A model generated the notes under the pieces. It saw only the letters and a list, made by a program, of their open reading frames with translations. It made no database searches and was not told where the DNA came from. DNA of 64,000 nucleotides from Rhizobiaceae bacterium. Lineage in GTDB: Bacteria; Pseudomonadota; Alphaproteobacteria; Rhizobiales; Rhizobiaceae. Shown here in pieces: positions 55,522 through 62,498 of this stretch. A program made the translations under genes and the position numbers. How positions within the stretch are numbered: the stretch's first letter is position 1; each line of letters begins with the position of its first letter. The stretch spans positions 5,145-69,144 of the forward strand of contig JAEPMD010000011.1 of NCBI GenBank assembly GCA_017644105.1, written 5' to 3'.

Positions 55522-57561
55522 TTACCTTGCTCGTCTTCTGCCACCTCGGCGGCGGGGCGTAGCACCTTCTGAAGTGTTTTCCGATATTGCGGGGTCGGAA
55601 CGCTCAGGTAATTTGACAATTGTTCCCAATTTGGGGAATGGATCCACTTTATTTGGAAATGCCATCGCATTGACAAAATGGCCTTGGAAATCTGGCTCAA
55701 GCGCGGTTTCAATCTTCTCAATATTTTGTACAGCTTGCTCGATTTCTCTGCGGTGATTGCGATTAAGCAAAGCCATGCGCGCACCTGTACCAGCAGCATT
55801 GCCTACGGCTTTGACATGTTCGATATCGCAATCCGGTACCAGACCCAGCACCATGGCATATTTCGGATCGATAAATGAACCGAATGCACCGGCGAGACCA
55901 ATCTTATCGACGGATGTGATGTTTTGTTTGTCCATCAGCAATTTGATGCCCGCGTAAAGCGCAGCCTTTGCCAATTGAATTGCACGGACATCGTTTTGAG
56001 TGACGACAATTTTTGGTTCACCATCTTTTATCAAATAGGAAAATGTGCGCCCATCTGAGAAAATGCGATCCGATCTTGCAGCCAGATCCCCATTAATCAC
56101 ACCATCTTCTGAAATGATGCCGGAGAGGTACATTTCCGCAATGATTTCGATAATGCCAGATCCACAAATTCCTGTGATACCTGTTTCGCTCGCCGCTTCT
56201 TCAAAACCATCTTCATCTGACCAGAGTTCGGTTCCGATAATTCTGTAGCGTGGTTCCAACGTTTCAGGATCGATCCGGATACGTTCAATGGCACCAGGAG
56301 CTGCGCGTTGCCCGCAAGAGGTTTCAGCACCTTCAAATGCGGGGCCTGTTGGGGATGATGCGGCAACCGTGCGCGTTTGATTTCCAAGCACGATTTCTGC
56401 ATTGGTGCCAACATCAATCATCAACATCATGTCATCCTGACGATGTGGTCCCTCGGTCAAAGTTGCTGCAGCAGCATCAGCACCCACATGGCCGGCGATG
56501 CATGGCAGCATATAGGTGCGGGCACCTTGATTGAGATTGATGCCAATTTCGCTGGCTTTCACATTCACGGCGCCTGACACAGCCAAAGCAAACGGCGCGC
56601 CGCCCAGCTCTGTTGGATCAATGCCCAAGAAAAGATGGTGCATAACAGGATTGCCCACAAAAACACTGTCCAAGATGTCATTGCGGTCTATGCCGCTTTG
56701 GTCGCAGACGTTTTGGATAAGCGTATTGAGCGCCTCGCGAACGGCCTCGGTCATCGCTTCCCGGCCTTCCGGGTTCATCATCACATATGAAACGCGGCTC
56801 ATAAGGTCTTCTCCAAATCGGATTTGCGGATTGGATGTGCCAGAGGAGGCAAGTGTTGATCCGGACAAAAGCGATGATAGATGCAGTGCGATTGTGGTTG
56901 AACCAATATCGCAGGCAATGCCATAGGCTTCGTTTTTCAAACCCGGATATAGCGCAATCAAATGCGCGCTTTGGGTAGCTTTGTCGTGATGGATAGCAGC
57001 AGTGACCGCCCATTTGCCTTTACGTAAAATGGATTGCGCTTGGGCGAGAATATGCGTGTCGATGACAATACTGGAAATGTCCCAATCATTTTCCAATGCT
57101 GACAATAGGCGATCGATATCACCTAATGGCTTGTGCATGTCAGGTTCTTCGACCTCGACATAACACATTTGAATAGCTGGGTTACGCTCAATATAGCGCG
57201 TATCTGCATCCTTGCGGACCACCTGCGCATTGATGATGTTGTCTTGCGGGATATCGACCACAAGGTCGCCCATGATAAGCGCGGAGCAGGAGAGGCGACG
57301 TCCAGCTTTTAGATCTCGTTTTTCGGCATAGCGAATTTCTTTCGCGCCAAACTCTGAAATATTCTCCTGTGTTGACGTGATGCCATGTTTTGCAAACTGA
57401 CCGAATTGCGTATCGATTTGACATCGGCCGCAAATACCGCGTCCACCGCAAACACTTTCGATATATACGCCAAGTTGGCGCGCTGCATCTAAAATAGGTG
57501 TACCGCTTGGGAAGCGTCCACGTTTTCCAGATGGCATGAATAAAACGAGATGATCAGTCAT
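55522..57561 (-). CDS. Corrinoid activation protein (2Fe-2S / ASKHA, RamA-like)
   Basis: A 679-residue protein that would reduce inactive Co(II) corrinoid back to Co(I) using ATP. The N-terminal 2Fe-2S ferredoxin domain has Cys38, Cys44, Cys47 and Cys92; the rest is a DUF4445/ASKHA ATPase-like domain (CDIGSTTIALHLSS phosphate loop, MIDVGTNAEIVLGN, GICGSGIIEIIAEM, GLAGAFGSFIDPK). It is the last gene of the minus-strand methyl-transfer series and supplies the reactivation such systems need. The C-terminus is a short Arg/Gly tail (RRRGGRRRAR), similar to tails on two other cluster proteins. Confidence 0.9.
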   Translation of the reverse strand: MTDHLVLFMPSGKRGRFPSGTPILDAARQLGVYIESVCGGRGICGRCQIDTQFGQFAKHGITSTQENISEFGAKEIRYAEKRDLKAGRRLSCSALIMGDLVVDIPQDNIINAQVVRKDADTRYIERNPAIQMCYVEVEEPDMHKPLGDIDRLLSALENDWDISSIVIDTHILAQAQSILRKGKWAVTAAIHHDKATQSAHLIALYPGLKNEAYGIACDIGSTTIALHLSSLLSGSTLASSGTSNPQIRFGEDLMSRVSYVMMNPEGREAMTEAVREALNTLIQNVCDQSGIDRNDILDSVFVGNPVMHHLFLGIDPTELGGAPFALAVSGAVNVKASEIGINLNQGARTYMLPCIAGHVGADAAAATLTEGPHRQDDMMLMIDVGTNAEIVLGNQTRTVAASSPTGPAFEGAETSCGQRAAPGAIERIRIDPETLEPRYRIIGTELWSDEDGFEEAASETGITGICGSGIIEIIAEMYLSGIISEDGVINGDLAARSDRIFSDGRTFSYLIKDGEPKIVVTQNDVRAIQLAKAALYAGIKLLMDKQNITSVDKIGLAGAFGSFIDPKYAMVLGLVPDCDIEHVKAVGNAAGTGARMALLNRNHRREIEQAVQNIEKIETALEPDFQGHFVNAMAFPNKVDPFPKLGTIVKLPERSDPAISENTSEGATPRRRGGRRRAR

Positions 57562-57644
57562 AATGGCTTTCGCAAATGAAGTGCTTGAAATGCTTGAATG
57601 ACAACAGTTATCAATTTGAAACTGTTGTCAATATTGCGCATTGA

Positions 57645-58601
57645 TTAAGCTGATTTGCGTGCAGCGCGACCACCACGACGACGGCCGCCACTCGCGGCTG
57701 GCGCTGCATCTACTGATGCAGCTGGCGCACCAGGGGCTGCGGGCTTGTGATCACGGTATGTCATGATCCAGTTCTGACAGTTTGCGTCCGTGCCATTAAG
57801 CACATTTGCACCATGAACAGCTTCCATCTCCTGTGGACGACAAGGGTTCATGATGGCTGACGTCATGCCAGCACCGATGACCATTGGGATAAAGGCTGCA
57901 TTGATGCCATGACGATGTGGCAGACCAAATGAAATGTTAGATAGGCCGCAAGTGGTGTTGACTTTTAACTCTTCGCGCAAACGACGTACAAGCTTAAATA
58001 CCTGATCACCTGCAGTGCCCATGGCGCCAATTGGCATCACAAGCGGGTCAACGACGATATCTTCTGGCTTAATGCCGAAATCAGCAGCACGCTCCACGAT
58101 TTTCTTGGCAACTTCAAACCGCACATTCGGATCTTCAGAAATACCTGTTTCATCGTTTGAGATGGCAACCACTGGCACATCATATTTTTTGATGAGCGGC
58201 AGGATGGCTTCAAGTTTTTCTTCTTCACCTGTGACAGAGTTTACTAGTGGGCGACCTTTGGCAACCTTAAGGCCAGCTTCAATTGCTGCAGTCACTGAGC
58301 TATCGATGGATAGCGGCACATCGACAAGTTCCTGCACCATTTCAAGTGTTTTAACGAGCAATGGCGGTTCAGTCTCGTTTGGATCAACTGCCGTTACGCC
58401 TGCGTTTACATCTAGCATTGTGGCGCCAGCTGCGACTTGCGCTAATGCGTCGGACTTTACAGTTTCAAAGTTACCCGCAACCATTTCAGCCGCTAGTTTC
58501 TTACGTCCTGTTGGATTAATGCGTTCGCCAATCACGCAAAATGGTTGGTCGAAACCGATGATGATTTCCTTTGTTGCGGAGGCCACAATTGTGCGTGTCA
58601 T
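57645..58601 (-). CDS. Methyltetrahydrofolate:corrinoid methyltransferase (dihydropteroate synthase family, MtgA-like)
   Basis: A 318-residue TIM-barrel enzyme that would move the methyl group between a methyl-corrinoid protein and tetrahydrofolate. Pterin-binding elements: GERINPTGR (residues 25-33), DVNAG (64-68), PLSIDSS, VAISND and NISFGLPHRHG. The closest described enzymes are MtgA of glycine betaine users and AcsE-type transferases; the length rules out full MetH. A low-complexity Ala/Pro linker leads to a C-terminal GGRRRGGRAARKSA tail. The metF-like gene lies 48 bases upstream on the same strand. Confidence 0.9.
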   Translation of the reverse strand: MTRTIVASATKEIIIGFDQPFCVIGERINPTGRKKLAAEMVAGNFETVKSDALAQVAAGATMLDVNAGVTAVDPNETEPPLLVKTLEMVQELVDVPLSIDSSVTAAIEAGLKVAKGRPLVNSVTGEEEKLEAILPLIKKYDVPVVAISNDETGISEDPNVRFEVAKKIVERAADFGIKPEDIVVDPLVMPIGAMGTAGDQVFKLVRRLREELKVNTTCGLSNISFGLPHRHGINAAFIPMVIGAGMTSAIMNPCRPQEMEAVHGANVLNGTDANCQNWIMTYRDHKPAAPGAPAASVDAAPAASGGRRRGGRAARKSA

Positions 58602-58649
58602 GAATCTAATTCCTTCAAGTCAATCCAAAAATAATGCGAGAGGATGTTA

Positions 58650-59525
58650 TTATCCGTTTACGACATTAAGATATAAAGATGTCTTTATATCCCAACTGCC
58701 GCGAGATTCAAGCCATTCAGCAGATTTTTTCAAGCCACCGAATGGAAATACATGCATTTGATCAATCACAGGCGTGCCATCAGCGCCGAGCCAGTGTTGT
58801 TCTAGAGGGCGTGCAACCTCTTCAGGGTCAAAGCCGGCGGCGAGTGTCAGAAGCGCATTTGAGCGCTTTTTGAGGAATGTCATGGAATTGCCGACACCAC
58901 ACATGGCAGCAAATTTGAGCAATGTGGTGATTTTGGCTGGACCGGCCACGCCAATATGAATTGGGAGATCAATGCCTGCGCTTTTTATGCCGCTTGCCCA
59001 GTTGATGAAACTTTCTGCATCAAATCCGAATTGCGTAACGATGCGCAATTCAGCGCCAGAGCGTTTACTAAACTCTTGCTTGAGACGCAGCGCTTCCAAG
59101 GCAACTTCGTCAGAGAAATCTGGGGAACCTTCAGGATGGCCAGCAACGCCGATATTCATGATCCCATTGGCGTCAAAGAAACCCGTTCCGATGACTTCCA
59201 TAGTGGAGGTAAATTCGCCATTTGGCTTGTCCAGCCCCCCGCCGATGATCAAGGCATCAGATACGCCAGCTTCTTGCGTCATGCGCTTCACACGTGTTTC
59301 TAGCGCCTGTTTTGTTGTTAAACGGCGCGATGCAAAATGCGGGACGGCACGATAGCGTGATTCCGTTACCTTTTTGGCAGCGGCAACAAGTGTGTCTGTG
59401 GTGTCAGTACCAACATCAGTAATATAAACGCGGGTGAGGGGCGGAAACTTTCCGATAAAGGTGTCAGCATCCAAAACTTGTTTTGGAGATACTTCAATAG
59501 AAGCTGGTATCTTGTTGCGATTCAT
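58650..59525 (-). CDS. Methylenetetrahydrofolate reductase-like protein
   Basis: A 291-residue MTHFR-family protein (PF02219), recognisable from RAVPHFASRRL, ALIIGGGLDKP, VAGHPEGSP, RIVTQFGFD and the C-terminal HVFPFGGLKKSAEWL. In this cluster it would oxidise methyl-THF to methylene-THF, feeding serine synthesis or formate. The sequence is quite unlike housekeeping MetF, and the N-terminus is short, so it probably is a cluster-specific paralogue. Transcribed with the DHPS-type methyltransferase downstream. Confidence 0.87.
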   Translation of the reverse strand: MNRNKIPASIEVSPKQVLDADTFIGKFPPLTRVYITDVGTDTTDTLVAAAKKVTESRYRAVPHFASRRLTTKQALETRVKRMTQEAGVSDALIIGGGLDKPNGEFTSTMEVIGTGFFDANGIMNIGVAGHPEGSPDFSDEVALEALRLKQEFSKRSGAELRIVTQFGFDAESFINWASGIKSAGIDLPIHIGVAGPAKITTLLKFAAMCGVGNSMTFLKKRSNALLTLAAGFDPEEVARPLEQHWLGADGTPVIDQMHVFPFGGLKKSAEWLESRGSWDIKTSLYLNVVNG

Positions 59526-59576
59526 TATCTAGCTCCTCCGTTTCCGGACATTTTAAGCCAAGTGTCGCAAAACTCC

Positions 59577-59873
59577 CTATTCGCGACCCTCTGACTTGAC
59601 GAGCGCGACCAAGCGCTCTTTGTCATATTTCTTTTCTAAAGCCGTGGCTGCTTTTTCAGCTTCAAGCTCTAGATCATCAGAAACTGAAACAGGATCTCCT
59701 TTTCGCCATTCAGCGAGATAGTCTTCGCTTTCGGCAGCTCCTGTCCGCATTGCGCACATGTCAATTGCCTCAGTAAACCGTAGAGATAGTTCCCTTTTGG
59801 CCGCTTTACGACCCTTCCTGACGATAACCTGCGCCGGGATGTCTCTCCAATATACTGTTACACAATTAGCCAT
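59577..59873 (-). CDS. PF13769 'virulence factor' family small protein
   Basis: A 98-residue protein starting MANCVTVYWRDIPAQVIV with AAGGAG seven bases upstream; a longer frame lacks such a site. It matches the family named 'virulence factor' (PF13769): conserved VYWRDIPAQV and KRELSLRFTEAIDMCAMR. Despite the name, no virulence role is evident. In alphaproteobacteria I recall it beside MetF-like and corrinoid methyltransferase genes, and here it is 51 bases upstream of the MetF-like gene in the same direction, so it probably is a component or cofactor of that pathway. Function unknown. Confidence 0.8.
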   Translation of the reverse strand: MANCVTVYWRDIPAQVIVRKGRKAAKRELSLRFTEAIDMCAMRTGAAESEDYLAEWRKGDPVSVSDDLELEAEKAATALEKKYDKERLVALVKSEGRE

Positions 59874-60035
59874 GGCCAATCTCCTTGTTAAATAATCTGC
59901 CCTAAATTGCGTCAAAATGCGATACTTTTTGCGACGCGAAATCATACTAAAAGCGACTTCCAATTCTGTTGCGATCCAACAAAACTGTGCGCGAGCAGAA
60001 ACGGGGAATATAGGAGCGATATGTAAGATGAAACA

Positions 60036-60063
60036 AAAAAATTGGACCGAAGCCCAATTTTTT
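60036..60063. terminator. Strong bidirectional terminator between exoD and the virulence-factor-family gene
   Basis: Perfect 10-base arms AAAAAATTGG and CCAATTTTTT around eight bases, with T runs on both strands. It splits the minus-strand series: genes upstream (cobalamin protein, DUF1638, ExoD) end here, and the lower genes need their own promoter between here and 59873. Confidence 0.85.
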
Positions 60064-60119
60064 AATTTCTATCATTGGTTTTTCAATGAGAAGAGTTGTT
60101 AGTTTTACTGCTGTCGTTT

Positions 60120-60767
60120 TTAAACAATTTGCAAAAACAGATAGATAGCGCCCACAATTACAGAGCCAGCAAGGATCAAAGATGCCAAACCTAATATGGC
60201 TCCTATACCCAAGAGAAGACCGTCTCTTTTTGTATAGGCAGCGGCTAAAAACGCGATAGCAAATGCAGGCGGCCAATTTCCCATGGGAATCGGTATTGCG
60301 ACCACAATTGCCAGAACGAGTGTGAAGAAACCAAATAGCTTGTCGCAAATAAACTGGTTGACCGGCCAAAGTCGCGGTTTAACGACAGCTTCACCCTTCT
60401 TAAGATGCGGGTTGATCTTGGCGACCATGTTTTGAAAACTTTCGCGGCTCAAGCTGTAGCTTGCAAGCTTTTCCGGCAGCCAGACCTTGGAATAACCGGT
60501 CATGATTTGGAAAGCGATGATAATAAGCGGAATCCCCAAAATCGCCGATGATCCAGGCGGAAGCGGCACCAAATTTGGCAGACAGAATACCAATAAAAAT
60601 GCGCCGAAAGATCGATCTCCGAGAGCCGCGCAAATTTCGCTCACACTCACCTTATCTCCCGCCTTGTCAGCTAAACCCTGAAGGACTTGAGAGAGTTCAA
60701 TCTCGGAACTTTTTACTTCAACATCTGCTTTCTTTGTCTTTACGCCCGTCAACGCCACATCCATCAT
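60120..60767 (-). CDS. exoD: ExoD family membrane protein
   Basis: A 215-residue protein of the ExoD family (exopolysaccharide synthesis protein D). After an N-terminal soluble part with SQVLQGLADKAGDKVSVSEICAALGDRSFGAFLLVFCLPNLVPLPPG, the family signature, there are about four to five transmembrane helices. ExoD affects exopolysaccharide and alkaline tolerance in Sinorhizobium; the biochemical role is unclear. It lies between methyl-transfer genes, 152 bases after DUF1638, and may be only a neighbour. Confidence 0.87.
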   Translation of the reverse strand: MMDVALTGVKTKKADVEVKSSEIELSQVLQGLADKAGDKVSVSEICAALGDRSFGAFLLVFCLPNLVPLPPGSSAILGIPLIIIAFQIMTGYSKVWLPEKLASYSLSRESFQNMVAKINPHLKKGEAVVKPRLWPVNQFICDKLFGFFTLVLAIVVAIPIPMGNWPPAFAIAFLAAAYTKRDGLLLGIGAILGLASLILAGSVIVGAIYLFLQIV

Positions 60768-60919
60768 ATTCGCCTCAATATTTTTATAGTTGGCTTATAT
60801 GACCATGAAATGACTAAGAAACTGGTTATTTTGGATGGTAAATAATCGGTATAAGTTGTAATTCTTAATTTCTACGTGAATCTTTTATTAAGAAATCAAC
60901 CGATCCAAATACTCTTTTT

Positions 60920-61540
60920 TTAAGTTGGTTGCGCGCGTGCAGCATCCACAAGCGCTGTGGTTAAATCCCCATAGCCTGTGAAGCGATATTCATATTCTAG
61001 GCTCAGAAAATCTGCTGCGCGCTTTGCGTCATCTTGCAGTTTTGGATCTTCTGTTTGAGCCAAATAGATAAGCTTTGTATAGCGATGAAACATCATCTCG
61101 ATAAGCTCAGGATGCTTGTCCAGTTTATATGGTTTGGTAATAAAGGTATCAAACTGGCGCGCGAGGAAATCTGTGAGGAAAAAGGACGTCATATCGTCAT
61201 CCCATTTTTTCTCAAATAGATCATTGCCGGCAAAGAAGGAATAACAGTGAGGTCCTTGAATTCGTTCGACCTTTTCCTCATTGCAGACAATATCAAGCAG
61301 GCCGCCAGTGCCGCAATCAGCATAGGCGACATAGATCTGTTCAAAGCCTTCTTCACGTGCAGATCTGATGGCTTCTTTCACCCCTGGTGCAATTTTTTCG
61401 GGATGATTATGCCAGATTGCAGGCAGGCATTTGACATCAAGTTGTGTGAGTTGGTTGAGCTCATTAACAGCTAAAATCTCACGTGCCAATGCACCGCAAG
61501 CAATCACACGGATTGGTTTTGTATTGGTGTGATCATTCAT
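60920..61540 (-). CDS. DUF1638 protein of the methyl-transfer cluster
   Basis: A 206-residue cytoplasmic protein of DUF1638 (PF07796). Potential metal-binding or catalytic residues cluster in conserved-looking motifs: Cys15 in VIACGALAREI, His44 and His46 in AIWHNHPEKI, Cys76 in YADCGTGG, and His98-Cys99 in GPHCYSFFAG. It starts 26 bases after the cobalamin-binding protein gene, so it is translated from the same transcript. DUF1638 genes commonly accompany corrinoid methyltransferases; the role is unknown, and corrinoid loading, cobalt handling or methyltransferase assembly are possibilities, not facts. Confidence 0.85.
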   Translation of the reverse strand: MNDHTNTKPIRVIACGALAREILAVNELNQLTQLDVKCLPAIWHNHPEKIAPGVKEAIRSAREEGFEQIYVAYADCGTGGLLDIVCNEEKVERIQGPHCYSFFAGNDLFEKKWDDDMTSFFLTDFLARQFDTFITKPYKLDKHPELIEMMFHRYTKLIYLAQTEDPKLQDDAKRAADFLSLEYEYRFTGYGDLTTALVDAARAQPT

Positions 61541-61566
61541 TCGATCACCTCTTTTTGCAGATTGGA

Positions 61567-62268
61567 TTAGCCAGCTGCTGCAGAGTTGTGTTTACGTGCC
61601 ATGATTTCTTTTGCTGTTTCAACAGCAACGGCTGCATCACGACAATAAGCATCTGCACCTACGGCTTTGCCAAATTCTTCGTTGAGTGGCGCACCGCCGA
61701 CAATAACAGCATAGTCATCGCGAATGCCTTTTTCCACCATCGTATCAATCACAACCTTCATATATGGCATGGTTGTGGTCAATAGCGCTGACATGCCAAG
61801 AATGTCTGGCTGTTCTTTTTCAAGCGCTTCGAGATAGTCTTCAACTGGATTATTGATGCCCAAATCAACAACATCAAAGCCTGCGCCCTCCATCATCATG
61901 CCAACAAGGTTTTTACCGATGTCATGGATGTCGCCTTTAACGGTGCCAACGACCATTTTGCCAAGCTTTGGTGCGCCAGTTTCAGCCAAAAGTGGGCGTA
62001 GAATACCCATGCCTGCTTTCATCGCATTGGCGGCAAGCAGCACTTCTGGCACAAACAAAATACCATCGCGGAAGTCTTCACCGACAATTGCCATGCCAGC
62101 AACGAGAGATTTCGTTAAAACGTCATAAGGTTCCCAACCGCGCTCCAAAAGGATCTCGGTACCTTCGACAATTTCTTCCTTTAAACCGTCATAGAGGTCG
62201 TCATGCATTTGCAAAACAAGTTCGTCATCGGATAACTCGGATAGGATGATTTCTTCTTCATCTGACAT
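61567..62268 (-). CDS. Cobalamin-binding corrinoid protein (MttC-like)
   Basis: A 233-residue methyl carrier. The N-terminal helical cap domain (about residues 20-95) precedes a Rossmann B12-binding domain with the lower-ligand motif DIHDIG (Asp113, His115, Gly118), then the GMSALLTTT and IVGGAPLN loops that hold the corrinoid. It accepts the methyl from the MttB-family enzyme encoded divergently and hands it to the MtgA-like enzyme. First gene of the minus-strand transcript that includes DUF1638. Confidence 0.95.
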   Translation of the reverse strand: MSDEEEIILSELSDDELVLQMHDDLYDGLKEEIVEGTEILLERGWEPYDVLTKSLVAGMAIVGEDFRDGILFVPEVLLAANAMKAGMGILRPLLAETGAPKLGKMVVGTVKGDIHDIGKNLVGMMMEGAGFDVVDLGINNPVEDYLEALEKEQPDILGMSALLTTTMPYMKVVIDTMVEKGIRDDYAVIVGGAPLNEEFGKAVGADAYCRDAAVAVETAKEIMARKHNSAAAG

Positions 62269-62323
62269 GGTACGAAGCCTCTGTAATTGTTTAGCGAACT
62301 GCTATTTCATTCTCTTAAAGCTA

Positions 62324-62394
62324 TTGCACAATTTTTGCAAAATATTCGTTAAAAACGACGCGATTTTTTTTGCATGCGACCGCGATGTCGTTTT
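62324..62394. promoter_or_regulatory. Inverted repeats in the mttC/mttB divergent region
   Basis: Two features: TTGCA-N7-TGCAA at 62324-62340 and long-spaced arms AAAACGAC (62352-62359) and GTCGTTTT (62387-62394). They lie in the 230-base gap between the divergently read corrinoid protein and methyltransferase genes, where a shared activator would bind. No cobalamin riboswitch was recognised. Confidence 0.45.
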
Positions 62395-62498
62395 GAAAGC
62401 AAATATTCTGCTTGCGCCATGATTTGCCGCTGTGGGGGGAATGATTTGTTTGTTTTTTTCGTCTTATATTGATAGATAATTTATGACGAGGAATTGCT

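Noticed and set aside
62269-62498. Cobalamin riboswitch upstream of the corrinoid genes
   Set aside because: No B12-box-like sequence or matching stem set was recognised in the gap.
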